DNA of 64,000 nucleotides from Psilocybe azurescens. Lineage: Eukaryota > Basidiomycota > Agaricomycetes > Agaricales > Agrocybaceae. The notes beneath the pieces were generated by a model. The model was not told the DNA's origin. It searched no databases and saw only the letters and a program-made list of their open reading frames with translations. The DNA lies in the NCBI GenBank assembly GCA_023853785.1, contig JAJIRX010000510.1:248001-312000 (forward strand), given 5' to 3'. The first letter of the stretch is position 1; each line of letters begins with the position of its first letter. The position numbers were made by a program, and so were the translations under genes. This document shows positions 1 through 13,500 of the stretch, piece by piece.

Positions 1-1385
1 CGATCTTGCTTACGATGGCCATGATCCTGATGCACGGAAAGCTCTTGTACAATGCCTTTCGGTTTCGCGGTCTTTCTACAGCAAAGCAAGACCTCGTGTC
101 TTCCATTCAATAACACGGAAGGAGCAGATTCTTCCTTGTGAGAACTGGGATTTTAGGCGGGACGACCTCTTCTTCGAGGTATTCGAGGGCGATTTACTCC
201 GTCAATTCAGACCACTCGCCACACAAGTACACGAAATGACTATCGTGGCCTGTTTCCCCACAAACGCCAAAATGACGCTGATTGACAGCTGGAGCAGTTC
301 TCAAGAGGAGCTCGATAAACGTCGAGAACGTATTCCTCATATTCTCGACAAGATGACAAGTTTAGATGCCTTTGAGATTCGGGCGGACGGATTTAAGCCA
401 TTGATTTGGAGTACCCTATACCTTGGAATGAAGTTCTCAATTCGAAAAATATGCCACACTACCAGGATCTTACGATTTCATAATATTTGGGGGTTTCCGC
501 TTTCCCTCCTCGGCGTTTGTGTCAATTTGAAAGAGTTATCACTCTCAAAGATTACGGAACTCCAAACAGGGATATGTAAATGGGATCAAAAGGCTTTTGA
601 CAACCTAGAGTTTCTGGAAATAGCTGAGGTCGGTGAAGAGCTGTTTTCAAAGGCAATTGTGTTTCGTCCGGCGGCTTTCCGTAAACTTATACGCCTCAAA
701 GTTACACTGCCGTCTATTAACCAGCTAAGCACAATCCTGGAGTGCTCTGTAGACTCTTTGAAGATTCTAGAAATATTCTCGTTTGAAAGTGAGGAATATA
801 TTTTAACTATACGCAACGCTCTGGCGCTTATTTTTTCAACTGGATTTAGATCATTTTTCATTCCATCCAGGGACTACATCCAAGCTCGCCGCCTTACGTA
901 CCTTGCGCAGCTTACGCCTGTGTTCTTCTGCCACTTTAACACTTCCGGAATGTTTTCCTCCGGAATTAATGACCTTTTTCATCGTTGGCCTGGCGGACGA
1001 CTCTCCGTCTTCACTCGTGGACCTTAGTTTGGAACTTGTTATTGACACACCAGACATCAATGTCCCTGATCGGCAAAACATACTTCCTTTATCATGGCAA
1101 AAGCGGTGGACGAAGCTGGACCTAATCCTTACAGGTCCAAATTACCCGGTACTGGATACAATGAACATCAAGTTCATAGAACACCAGTCATCTCCCGCTA
1201 CCAAAGGATCGGCCAATTTGGATGGAACAACTTCTCATATCAAGCCCAATATGTATACTCTGGAAAGACAAAGCTTGACATGGCTCCGAGGGTATTTCGA
1301 AGTGGCCCTTCCCCGACTGCACTCTTCCATGGTCAAGATGCAGCTCGAATATTGCATCCTTCGCGCAAAAGATCCCACACTCTAG
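1..1385 (+). CDS. F-box/LRR-type protein, 5' truncated by the window edge
   Basis: The frame is open from base 2, with no start in the window. The first ~40 residues match the second half of an F-box as seen in agaricomycete F-box/LRR proteins (pattern RKALVQCLSVSRSFYSKARP, then a VFHSI-like end). They are followed by alternating hydrophobic and leucine-rich segments typical of the degenerate LRR part (e.g. LKELSLSKITEL around 525-560). The first frame runs to a stop at 1027, but the best coding signal moves to another frame from about 880-900 (LRTLRSLRLCSSAT-like LRR) and ends at a TAG at 1385. A frame change therefore lies between ~780 and 900; it is an intron, an indel, or two homopolymer errors in the T-runs there. 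Such proteins are presumed substrate adaptors of SCF ubiquitin ligases; no substrate can be inferred. Confidence 0.6.
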
Positions 1386-2245
1386 AGAGGTAGAAGGCTC
1401 CCAGCTACCTTACTACGCCACATAAAAAGCCAACAGTAATCTTCCTACATGTCATTTCGCGCATCAATGGGGAATTTTCCATCTAGCTTACAGTACCCCA
1501 TCACCCACGCTAGCTATCATCGCGAATCGTTTTACTCGTCGCTTGGTGTTGATTCGGTGTTTAGCCGAATCTACTTTATTAATCCAAATCAGCTATTAAT
1601 GATAGTCTTACCTGTCACCGATTCATTAAATTCGAATCAGTAGTTGCTTTGTGATCATGAAGAACGAGCATTAGTAAGATAAACCAAGAAGTCATGGGCT
1701 TTGCTGGTCACATCCGGCTCTACCTTGCCTATGGAAAGTATGTAGTGGTCGAGAAAGGGCCAAGAAATAGCATAGAACGAAGAACGCTTCGCTATGTCAG
1801 TGCCCTGGCATGCTCTATGGTGAGCTGGGCTCGGCGCTTGGCGCTTTCAAAGTTGAATAATCATTCCGTACCGCAGAGTTATCCTGGCCCTCAATCTCCT
1901 TGGCTGTTTTCTTGGCTGCCGTGGGCAGTAGGATAAAGGTACCAAGGATAATTATAGAAATTCGAGGCGAGAAACAGTAGAACTTGAATCATGTTATCAG
2001 GGTTTGTGCAGCAGAGAGAAACATTGAAATACCAATTGACTGCAGATATACATGTATTATATCGTCAATGGCATCAATGCACCGCAGCAGTTCCGGCTTA
2101 ATTCAATACTTAATTGCCTGATAGGCAACAAGTCGATGAAACAAAAACATCAATTAAGAACCATAACATAAGGACATGGTCGTGCGCTACGAAGGTGACA
2201 TGCTTTTACTCGTAGGCTGATAAGTCTTGTGTAGTAACAGTATGA
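1386..2245. other. Intergenic, no gene seen
   Basis: Only short ORFs of 60-80 codons occur here, with no recognisable domain, no repeated sequence and no splice pattern. It holds the 3' flanks of two convergent genes. Confidence 0.5.
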
Positions 2246-3758
2246 TTAGTGAGTGCTCAGTTTATCGTGCCAATAACATTCAAGAAGCTCTCGACCCAGC
2301 TCGGTTTCCCATCGAGGGTCATCGAAAGAGGCCAGACGCTTCTCCCCCATGATTCCTAGTTCAAATATACGGTCGTATACTACCTCACGAGGATAAACTG
2401 CCCTGATGTCGCCGCCAAAAAATGAACCTCGAGACAGAACTTAAAATGTTGGCGCAGAAAGTACTCATCGGGGCCCGTAAATTGCGCTTTGAATTGGGGA
2501 CGACGAAAAAAGCTTGTGAGTCTATGCCCGTCAGTAGTTTACCAACTGGGCCCATATCACGAAGGATGACGATCCGATAGTCGTCCTGTAAGGGCAAGGC
2601 TGTAAGGCTCTGAAGCGGCTCTGAAGCAGAACTGAAACTGACATCGACGTCAATACCAAATGCGTTACCTTGAAATGCATCCAGCAAATCCTTTCTAATC
2701 AACATCGCATTGGAAGCCTTGTGTATATCAGCAGGATCACGGTACTGGGAGCTTCCGATCTAGAATGAAGACTTCAGACACTCATTAGCGAATTGAAAAT
2801 AGTTATAAAAACCAGTATCGCCCATGCGGGAGGAAAAATCCATGAAGTACAGATTTCGGTGGTGCCAGAGCGGGAGCCGGTAACCATGCAGTACCCACAG
2901 TCTCTCTCTGAGACAACTTGTTCGATAGAGCTCGGAAGGTCATTCTGAGAGGTCGGTAACGTCAGTCAAGCTATCAAAATTATATATATATTAAAATTTA
3001 CCCAAGGGAGTAAATCCTTTACATGAGCTCTACCAGGTTTTTCCGCCGTAGATGCGATCTCAGTAAAAGTCGATTTATGGTTCCGAATATGAACCGGAAT
3101 ATAGAGCATCCTCTCTTGATCTGTGTACAATTTGGCGCAGTGAGATTACTGCTCTGATCGAAGTTACTAAAATGTATACCAATGATATTCCACGCATAGT
3201 CTCCAGCAGGAAGAGGATCAGTCGAATCCGCTGGGATGTTAGGGCCTGTGCGTTCTTTGGGGTACGTAAGAGGCTCAGCACATTTCTTCAGGCTGACCGG
3301 ATATATTTCAAAGGCTGTAGACCTCGCATCTAGTAGCCGAATCCAGCGGTGTAATCTGGCACTGGTTAGAGGTGTGATGCGTTGATTTATTCCTAAAGTC
3401 GAAAGATCATTATGAGCACAGTGGCATAATGTTTAACGAAGCAATGGACGGTCACCTCCTAATAGTGCACCCGACCGAAGTAGCCAAAGAAAGTGTCGCG
3501 TCCAAGCCTGCGAGACTTTTCAGAGAGCAGATGAACCGGTTGGTAAGTGGATTCCGACATCATTGGGGGAAGTAGATTTGTGAGAAGAATGACCTTTAGG
3601 CCAGTTCTTATAGTTCGCGCTCCGCAAATAAGTCCGGTATTCCCACAGTACCGTTTAGGCAAACAGCCGAAGGATCGATTCTTACTTTTTACTGCAGTTG
3701 CTTGTACTTGGGACTGATGAAAACGACGAAATAAAAAATGGTAGATATCAACACACAA
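2246..3758 (-). CDS. HNH-domain family protein, copy 1 (catalytic histidines replaced)
   Basis: Read right to left, blocks of the fungal HNH family appear in order: an N-terminal piece at ~3560-3460 (STYQPVHLLSEKSRRLGRDT), a middle block ending in DYAWNII just before a GTATAC donor at ~3180, the HNH core at ~2930-2840 (ERDCGYCMVTG...TSWIFP), then SNAMLIRKDLLDAF...NAFGIDVD at ~2725-2640, DDYRIVILRD at ~2585, and a C-terminal FDDPRWETELGREL ending in TAA at 2246-2248. Where active relatives have AHIFP and RSDxHS, this copy has SWIFP and RKDLLD, so both catalytic histidines are absent. Two frame breaks (A-runs at 2506-2511 and 2417-2422 on the plus strand) are each repaired by one extra base in the run, so the gene may be intact. 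The start codon and the first introns are uncertain. Confidence 0.6.
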
Positions 3759-3759
3759 T

Positions 3760-5480
3760 GGTGCATGAGAGTACTATTAATCAAATACTAGACAAAACGA
3801 AACTCTGTCTTACTTCATAAGCGCTTGTTCTTGATTCCGTTGCAATTGGCGAACATGTGTGACAAAACGAGGCCTTTGCAGAAGACCGCGATTCGTCTTC
3901 TTTATCACGCCAGAACATTGACCTATTACAATTAAGACAAATTGAATAACGTGTTCTGGTCATTGATTTAACATTCGGATTGGTGTGGATATAATTCCGA
4001 AATTCAGCCATCCACAGGCTCCCAATCCGTGCATTGCTGCCGACATCTTGGAGTGGGCTCAGAGAGCTTGTAACGCAGCTAGTCTAATCCTGAAGTACGA
4101 ACCCCCATATAGGTACTGCCGCACTTGTAAGGCTCCTATCTCCTCCTACGTGCACTTTTATAACCGCATTCAGTACTACCCCCGAAATCGATCTGTCGCT
4201 TTTCGGATGGCGGCATGTAATTACAAACACTTCAGTTGTGTGGAGGCGACTCCTGGGGCCCACAAAGACAAATTCCAGTGTCGTATACACCACGTGCACC
4301 ACCGTTGGGTTCGTTCGCACACCGATCTAATGGCTACTGCAGTTCCTGTGAATAACGTATGGACGACGTCTTCAGGCTACCAAAAGAAGCACTTGATGCA
4401 AACAGAAGCCCACGATAGAAATTTCAGAATGCACCTACGGTTTTGCATAATAACTGTTTCGATAGAGGGTTATTGATGGATTGCCAGATCTATCACTACC
4501 CACAGCGACAAGCTTAGATTGTTATCATTTTTCAGTAGTACCACTGTTACTGATTCATGGTACATATTTGGTAAGGGACCCCAGGGATCCCTAGTGTTTG
4601 CCGCCCTGGACCCACATGCAACCTACGTGCAACCTATTTTGATTGTTTGCTGCTAGACCTAGCCACGAGGCACAATATTGGTTAATGAATAATTAGCAGT
4701 CCAGCTGTGAGAGAATTTATGTGATGGATGAGAATATTAGCATCTTTTCGGTTACTCTACTTACCATCTCAGCGATGAGACTGAGTTGGTATGACTTTTG
4801 TTCGGAAAATGACAACGACAAGATGTAGGCTCAAGGCTCATGTCTTGATGTTAAGGAAGCCTGTCAGTATCGCGACCGGTGAACCGATACCCAAGTTTGA
4901 GGAATACCCAATCCATTTTGACGTGATAACTACCAAGAAACACAAGATGGGTATGTGTCGTAGGATCATTGTTTTGCGCCGCCGGAACTCTTCATATTTA
5001 CGTTGTAGAAACCTCTAATGTGACTAGCTTGAAATATATACGTAGTTCCTAAATATATCACCCACCTTTCATATCCATACTGTCTAGAGAATCGGGCAGA
5101 TGTTTCTTCACCCATACAAAGAATAACACAATACGATCCCGCAAGTCCAAGGTGGACATTTCATTAGAATCGATGCGTGTGATGAAGAAAGATCTCTAAA
5201 GGCTGTTATACTCCGCTATATCAGGTTAGCCGCGAGATTGTTGTATTCTATTTTGCTTTTACAACATTCCAGATGTTAACTGATGGGTAGAATTGGGTCA
5301 GGCCCTGAGTGATTCGCCAGCTTCAAGGGACAATTTGGCGATTTAAAACAACAGAGAGAATCTATGGATATATAGCTCCATTCGGTCTACGACTCGGAGC
5401 CTGTGAATCACGCAATCACAAATGTGGAAGAACAAACCCAAGAATACGGATGGTCTCTTTCTTCTGAAAGTTAAGTTTAA
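3760..5480. other. Region without a convincing gene
   Basis: Two overlapping ORFs on opposite strands (3781-4011 minus, 3985-4476 plus) each contain CxxC pairs, but neither resembles a family I know and their composition is not clearly coding. The rest (4480-5480) is AT-rich, with only short ORFs, and probably includes the promoter of the HNH gene that begins near 5481. Confidence 0.4.
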
Positions 5481-7071
5481 ATGAGTAGTGCAAAACGAAA
5501 AGTGGATTCACATGTCTACATCATGATGCTAGTGATGCGCAGTAAAAACCAGTCATTCAGACTCGCTTGCATCATTTTTATCAAAAATGCAGTTGTGTGC
5601 ATCTCCTTGGAATCCAGGGAGAAACCTTGTGGCGCACCTGTGAAAACTGTAGCAATACATAAAGGTGCAGTCCTTGGATTTATCCCTCATACTCCCAAGT
5701 TCTCTATCTTCCATCCCTCATCCATGGATAAGTTCGCCAGCCCAATTATACACTGCCTGGAGGACTATGTCAATCGAGATCAGCGCAACACGCACATCTG
5801 GAATTCGTCCCTTAGTGAGGCCGAATTTTTTGAAAGGGACGAGATTATCATGAAAAATTCGAAAATGCTTGTAGCGGGTATGTTCTCTCGATGAATTCAA
5901 ACATGTTGCTGATTGATTTCCATATTTTAGGATTTTATATCCACGAAAAACGAGAAATTACGGTAATGGATGTTTTTGAGTGGCTACACTACATTACTGG
6001 AGGCAATGTCTCAGAAGATCGAAACAATACAACCATTTTACTTAACGGTTCAGATTTTCCGTATGCTCTCCTTTACTTGAAAGGGGAGCAGACAAGCACC
6101 GTTGTGTCAGCACAGCGTCCTAACGAGGAAACCATATATCCAAATGACGATTTCCCTAGAGAAAGCATCTTATGCATGAGGGAACCCACATTTAATGGTT
6201 CCTTGAATTTTGCGTCCGGGCACTATTATCTGCTGGAAATAGTAAAATATGAACAAGAGCTGAAATACATGCCCGTCTGTCTTCCACATGAACAAAGAAT
6301 AACCCCCTTGATTACTAGTCGTACCTGGACCCCCAATGCGACACCAGCAGGATCGGGAACAGGCACTCCCAAGACTAAAACCGGCGAAAACCATCGTGTA
6401 CGTCGTTTGTTATTGTTACACTTCAAAACAATTGACACACTGTTGCCTTGCAGTCTCCAACTGTTCGTAATCGCGTCCGCCTTCGTGACAAACAGTGCCG
6501 TATAACCGGTATGAACGCTGAGCTACGCAATAGGGGAAGAAACTACACTGGATTAGAGGTCGCCCACATCTTTCCTCTTGGTTGGGTACCAACAGTGAGC
6601 GCTTAATTCTTAGTATTCTCGATGCCCCTACTCAGGATTTATACCGAAGGCGACGCGACTGGACATAGGATTTGGGCCCAACCATCCCTTTGCAAACTTG
6701 CTGTCCAGTAAGGCTGCAGCTGACAAGCCCTTCAACGCAATGGTTATGCGATCGGATGTCCATTCACAATATGACGATTATCAGTTTGGGATATATGTTC
6801 GTCATTTCTCTTTTACTAAACAGAATATACGTTGACAGGATCGACCTCGGTCTTAGAAAAAGAAGGTTATTGTATTCGAAAAAGCGGCGCACCGCTTCTC
6901 ATAAAGGAAAATCGAATTGATTTGCTTGACTTGCCTTCTAGCGAAAGGTACGGCGATACTTTAAGCCCACAAGATCAGACCGATATTGCTGAAGAGATTG
7001 ATGATCGGCTCATTCTCAATCATTTTATTACCGGCCTCTTGTGGCATGTAGCGAAAGGTGGACGCGTGTAA
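5481..7071 (+). CDS. HNH-domain nuclease family protein, copy with intact HNH motif
   Basis: This is a multi-exon gene. Exon 1 (5481-5877) joins exon 2 through a clean 53-nt intron (5878-5930, GTATGT...TTTTAG). Exon 2 ends at 6397 before an intron 6398-6453 (GTACGT...TTGCAG), and exon 3 starts with the nuclease core: VRLRDKQCRITG, then EVAHIFPLGW. A third intron starts at ~6586; its phase fits if one more G is present in the GGG before the donor. The next exon gives DKPFNAMVMRSDVHSQYDDY. The C-terminal part (~6839-7071) ends ITGLLWHVAKGG. Unlike the other copies in this window it keeps both histidines (AHIF and DVHS). HNH proteins cleave nucleic acids with a bound metal; the role of this fungal family is not established. 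A start at an internal methionine near 5725 is also possible. Confidence 0.65.
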
Positions 7072-9065
7072 CCAGCTGTAAATCAAGCTGGTACTAATGA
7101 TTGTACTGTATATTTACGACCAAGTCCTCATGTCCTCATGTCATGGCTCACAGTCCGTGTTGAAATAAATAATTTTGTACATTTGTCACATAGACGTTGC
7201 TTTTTGAAGAGACCATTCGCCTTGAAGTTGCAGAAAGTCAGACTTCTAAACCAACCTCACGTATCACTTCGGAGGCTACTTCTTAGAGGAAGATTATAGA
7301 GGGCTGTAGTGTTATCTTCCGTCAGTTGAGATAAGTCAGCATTAACATGGGAGCTTGATACTCTGGCGAATGTGGCTGGTGGCGCAGGTTGGGGGTGGAC
7401 AAGGCTACGTAACGTTGATCATCCTAATCTCATAGCGGGGAATTCATGGCTCCTCATCAAATTCTATCGTTTGTTGCCTTAATTATCTTCTCGACACACC
7501 AATACTACAACGCACGGCACCTAACGAAAGGTTTAAAAGAAATGGAGCGCGCTGCCCCAGGGTGATCATGCGGTGGTACGAAAACCATAGAGTTGAGTTG
7601 ACTGCCGCTAATAGCGACTTTGCATGTTCCACTACCTGCATCGTGTTTCGAGTCAAGCAGGCTGTAATGCAGACCCCTGAGCAAGAGCATTCATGTTGGA
7701 AAACTTTCCAAAACGGTTAGCGTCACGGAAGAAATGAAATGAATGCTTCTGCGCTAAAATTCTCCACCTGGAGATAGGCTAGAGATTGAGTGGAATGGTA
7801 TGCCGTTCGAACGTGGGTTGCTATGCACAGAATAGGTATAAGTTCTTGGAAAAGATGAACAAAAATCAAAAGAAGTCGGTGAGTAATGATTAGCCGTATA
7901 AGCGCCCGAGGACTCACCCCGCCTGATGACGCATGCGCAACTGGCGGATGACCTGGAAAGGACGGACACCGTTTCCTATTCTTTTCCAGGGAAAGTGAGG
8001 ACTTGCTAGCGTTACACTCATCTTCGTGCATCCTCTAGCATCTAGGGTACCTTTCAGGCTGGAGCGAGTCTTCAAATTCTGATAGAAAGAGCAATACTCA
8101 CACGACGTCATGGTACGACTCGAAGGACTGCATTCGATAGCGCATCAGTATCAACGTGGTCTAAATTTACATCCGATGCAAACTAGAGAATATTCCTGGT
8201 GGACTTCATCTCCCGGCACGTCACTAATATTATCCGCCTATCGGCCGCTCGATGGCAACGAGAAGGACAAGGATAATAGTACAAGGCGGGAGTCGTTCCA
8301 CTCTGAATGCTCGCCCAGTTATCGATCGATCGCGACCAGTAAGAATAAGAGGTAGTAGAAACAATAAAGAGCGGGTTTGCCACGATTTAGACAGAATATG
8401 CCGATGAAATGAGCGATGGATATAGAAGCCAACCTTCGTTAGAAGTACGCTACGGATGGGCAATTAGGAGGAGCAACGACGCCGGAAATTAAGGGCCGGG
8501 GGAAAGGAACATAGGTAACCGCATAAGGAGTATGGTTTGTTTTCAGGAACGATTCCCAGGCTATGATAGGAGGAGGGGGATGAAGTCCGTTGATGCACAA
8601 TTTATGCATTCAAGCCCAGCCTTTCCGTGCATCAAAAACAAACATTAGGGTGGTTTAAACCTGCGCTGGTTTCCCCAACAACACGAGGCTGAAAATCCCC
8701 CCGTTTGGTCCTTATCACGACACCCCACTCACGCGCCGCTGCCATTCCCAAGTTCTTCGACCGTCAACCACGAGGCCGTTCCAAAAACTGACGCGCGCCT
8801 CGTGTTTATTGGTCATTGCAGGGCTCACGATTCACGAACAGCTCGTTTTTTATCGTACAGGCTAATCTAATCCTTGCCTACACCCCCACACTCCTCTTCA
8901 GTCTTTCAGAGGCGTTTTGGTGCTTGGTCTTGGTTTCTTGGGTTCACGTTTTTATTCTTTTTTGATTCAAAATTCTCTCCGGATTGGAGCATTGTTCGTT
9001 CAGCTTGGGCTGTTCGCTGAGATAAACGACGCCCCAATTCATTTTCATTTAACTTTTCAACCGAA
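7072..9065. other. Intergenic with the upstream region of the membrane-protein gene
   Basis: ORFs here are short and overlap on both strands (for example around 7723-8463) without domain similarity. I see nothing specific except a pyrimidine-rich stretch at ~8880-8915 (cacccccacactcctcttca) just upstream of the gene starting at 9066, a common feature of fungal promoters. Confidence 0.4.
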
Positions 9066-10514
9066 ATGGCACCACCTCCGCACTCCTCATCATCACGACG
9101 CGAGCCCAGCAGCACGCCGTCTCCTATAACCGGAACAAGCGGCGCTCCAAACACAACCGGCTGCACCCAGCCCTCGTCGTCCGATACAACCAGCCCCACC
9201 CGTCGTCTCTCCAGGGACTCCGAGGGTTATCCGACATGGCTCCCGAGGCGCCCTCCGCCACCAGCGCCTGCGTCGACCCTCGGCGCCACCAGCCACATCC
9301 ACTTCGGATCCACGCCGAGTCCTGTGGACGTCGATGTCGACCTAGAGGGACTAGGGCACACGGTCAACGCCGACGCGGAGGCATACACGGATGGAGAGGC
9401 TAATTACGGCTATCCAGCGTACCCGTACGACCACGAACACGACCACGAGCTTGGGCACGATCCACGGGGGCCGCAGCCTCAGATAGGAGGGCGCAAGCCC
9501 GCTCCGCGCTCGGTGCGCATTGTGAGTCTGCAGGACTCGTTCGTGGGCGCGGTGGAGAAGAATTCCAAGCTGGGAGGGGCGGGCAATAATTCGCGGGAGC
9601 CGACGGACCAGACGCTCATTTCGGGTGTCAACGCTCCTCCGCGGGTGTTCACTCGAGCGTCCTATCCCAATCACAACCCGACGGCGTTCCTGCCCTCCTC
9701 CGCTCAGCCCATGTCCCCTTATGCGTACGCCCACACCAACGTCGCGCCCCCTACCCAACCGCGCTTCAACGCCAAAAACCTCAACCTGCAGATTCTGCTC
9801 AACCCTTCGAAATGGATGAAACTCTACTTTTACCTTTGGCCATTTTTGGTGTTTTACCACATCCCGTTGCAAAGCTTCTTCGATTTCAATGCCGTTTTTA
9901 TTTTGGTGCAGTGAGTTCTCTTTTTAATTTCGAGAATTCATGAAATTAGGCTTCTTTCTCACCTGCCTCTCCCACACAGAGTATCAAAGTTCCCATCTTC
10001 AACGTCACCCTCTTCTTCACGAAAAACTGGGCCCTCGGCGCAGCGGCCTACATCGCGTGCTGGTTCGCGTGGATTCTTTTCGTCTGTATTATGTATGAAC
10101 TCGTATATTCCTTCTCGAGGCGATGGCGATTGCGTGAGTGTTTTCAGTCTTTGATACGTTCATTCACTTTCCTCCTCCTTTTTCGTCTTTCAAACCTCCA
10201 CATCCTTCCTTCTTGACTTCGATCCCACACCTTATCATGAACAAGACTGACCCTAATCGATCGCCCAAACAGGCCGGCCGCTCATGCTCCCCATATTCCT
10301 CTCTTCTGCAGGATTCAACCTCGCCGCCATGACCTCATACACGAACTTCAGCTTCCTCCAACACCTCCGCATCTCCGCATTCATGAGTCCCGAGGACGCA
10401 TATCTCGCCAGTGGCGGCGGCGGCAGCCCAGGCGTGCATGTTATCCCCGTCACCGAAGTCGAAGAGGAGGTGCATGTGCGGCGTGCGGGTGATGAGCAGC
10501 ACGAAGCAGAGCGT

Positions 10515-10547
<33 letters not shown>

Positions 10548-13500
10548 GAGCGCGAGGAGGAGATTGAGATTGAGGTAGATGCTGGGCTTGACGATGAATT
10601 TGCGGGCGAGTTTGGCGAGATCCTGGAGGTCGATGAGAAGCGCCGCAGGCGGCCAGGGACGACGACGATGGCCCGGACGCCCAAACCAAGCGCTTCGAAT
10701 TCAGCCTCGACTCCCTCGTCAACGCAACGTGCAAAGCGACATCGACCATCGCACGACGACTCCTCAGACGATGATGCACAGGAGAAAAAGAAGGTGGCGA
10801 TAGCGTGGAAGCAGGGTCTCGCGGAGACGTTCTTCTTCTACTCGCAGAACGTGCCGACGGTGGCGCTGCTGCTGCCCCGAGCCGCGCTGTGTCTTGCGCT
10901 CCTGTTCGCATTTTCGGCGTCCTCTTCGACGTCGTTGAATGCGCCTTCGAATCGCGACGGCACGTTCTTCCGCTCGGACGGGAGTCTCACGGACTACGCG
11001 CGCGGCGTGCTCATTGCTAATGCAGCGTGGACGGGCTGGAGAGTGCTGGTGCTAATGATTTCATGGTACGCATTCTTCTCTGTGCTTGGTGGCTTGTTGC
11101 ATAGCTTACCTCCCCTTTTTCGCGCATATGTCTAGGCTCGGATTATGGATCTTCTCCAATCAGCGGCTCGGCGGGCTTTGTGGACCACGGCATACATGGG
11201 ACGAGTACGCGCAGGAGAAGACCCGCGCGCGGTACTCAGCAGCAGCATCCGAGTACGAGGCATACCGATCGAGCTTTTATGGGTTCCCGGGTAGTCCATA
11301 TGGTGGTGGTGGTAACCCGTACGGAGGGGCAGAGGACAGGAGAAGTGATTACGGAGGAGACGAGCTGGCATGGGCGTGGAGGGAGACGACGCGGATGCGG
11401 GTGCAAGATGCGTTCGAGTTTTGTATCACGACGCGGCGGAGAAGTGGCGGCGCTGTCAACGTCAATGGTGCGGGGCAGGGGTTAAGGTGGTCGACGGCGG
11501 CCGCTGTCAGATCTGGCCAGCCAGACGACCTCGCGAAGCAGCAGCAGGCAGCAGAACGCGGTGCGAGGCTGGACGTCCCCAGTGCCGTTGGTGCGAAGGA
11601 GGAAGGGTTCGAGGGAATTGAGAAGGTGCTGGCTGCTGTGGGACTAGGCGGCGGGCCGTCGCCTGCGAAGCGGGGCGTGCTGAGCAAAGACCTGTTCTCT
11701 GGCCCGCCTCCGAAGATGGGTGCGCTGGTCGGGGATCGTGAGCAGCTCGAGGCGTCGTCGTCGACAGGTAAAGGCGTGTTTGCGCCTGTGGGCACGGAGC
11801 TCGAAAAGCCGAAGATGGCGAAGCGGAATTCGAAGGATAAGGAGATAAGCATGCCCTATCCGTTCTCGCGGCCTGGTGCGGGTCAGGTGTCGAGTAAGGA
11901 CTCGGTACCGTTCCCTGCTGGGACTAGTGCTGGGAAGGAGAAGGCGAGCTCGAAGTCCAGCAAGAGCAAGAGCAAGACTAGCTCGAGCGCGACGAGTGGG
12001 ACAAGCGAGGAGGTCGACGATGATGATGAGGAAGAGGACGATGAGGAAGAAGATGAGGATGAGGATGATGACGACGACGATGATGATGATGAAGAGGAGG
12101 AAGATTTCGAGGGCAGCGAAGAGCCGTCCTCTGGCCGAGCGTCTGGATCGATGTCTTCTCTTGGCCAACCTATCAGCCCATCCGCACGCTACCCATTCGG
12201 AATCCGACGACCTGTCGGCGCTGGGCACGGACGCACCATGTCTGGCGTTTCGTCCGCGTTATCCTCTGGCGGCGCCGGGTCCGTCATCACACACAGTACA
12301 GGCAACCAGGAGTCAGCGGAATCAAGCACCCCAAGCCACATCCCCATGCCTCCAAGACACCCCGCAGCCGCAGCGCATGCTGGGAGAGGACGCAGTGCAC
12401 ACGTGCCTGTCGCCTTCCCCTAGCGTGCATAGGCAGAGAATGGACAGTGGACAACCTGCGAGCATCGTAGTCGATCTCCCCGTCAGCTACTTCGACCACG
12501 GGTCCGATGAGCCTGAAGATGAGGACGGCCACGAAGACGACGATGAGGAAGATGGCCATGGGGAACACGAAGATAGCGTCGGCCTCCTAGGCATCCCCTC
12601 TTCTGCCCACAATTCCCGCATTTCCCTATCCAACTCGTCGTCATCGGGTGATCCTACGCGATCGCGTACTCATTCGCGCCATTCTGTCCGATCCCGAACG
12701 CGAACCCATTCGTCGTCGCGTGGTGCACCTTCACTCAACGGTATTCGCGAACGTGCAAGCTCTCTTGGAGCTTCGATGCGGTCTCTCATGCAAGGTGCCG
12801 CTTCGGCTTCAATGACACAGCTAGACAGCATCATGCGCGGGGCGACGGGTCCTGCGGCAGGCCTGGGTGGCTTTAGCGGTAGCAACAGGAGTAGCAGCAG
12901 CGGTAGCGGCAGTGGCAGTGGTCCCAGCAGTCGCCCGCGCAGTCGCGTCAACTCGTCAATGGCCAGACTAGAAGAAGATGTTGTGCTCGATTTGCCTCCG
13001 GTTCATCAGCATCAGCATCCACGGTTCGAACAGGATCTAGAATCGTATTCGTCATCTGGAGGCACACATTCGCGCAGCGGGAGCGAGAGTCTGAGCGTTA
13101 GCGCTGAGAACTACACGTTCGGCAGGCCCATGGCATTCACACGTCCTCCTCCACCTCCCTCCCCTGTTCGGGAACAGCCAGAAGTGCCCGATACTCCCAT
13201 TCTCTCGTCTACTCCTGGTGTATCACAGTCTTTGGAATCCCACGCGTTTTATGACGTAGAGGACCGGACAGCTAGCCCAACACCCGCCGCAATCCCGATC
13301 CCAATCCATCCATCAACCTCTCCTACCAATACCATGGTCACCGCAATGTCCGCTTCCCCTCTACAGTCAAGCAGCGACGACCACTCGAACTCAAACTCTT
13401 CCGAACGGCAGGGCGTGCCCATCCCCTGGTCCCACCCTTCCTCACATCGCACATACCTGCATCCCCTACACCCAACACTCTCGCCCTCCCTTCCCGCTAC

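Noticed and set aside
3985..4476. 163-codon ORF with CxxC and His-rich motifs
   Set aside because: No family match, overlaps another ORF on the other strand, composition not convincing.
11876..12430. Basic Arg/Met-rich reading at the start of a long plus-strand ORF
   Set aside because: Wrong-frame reading of the acidic stretch; only the part after ~12396 is taken as coding.
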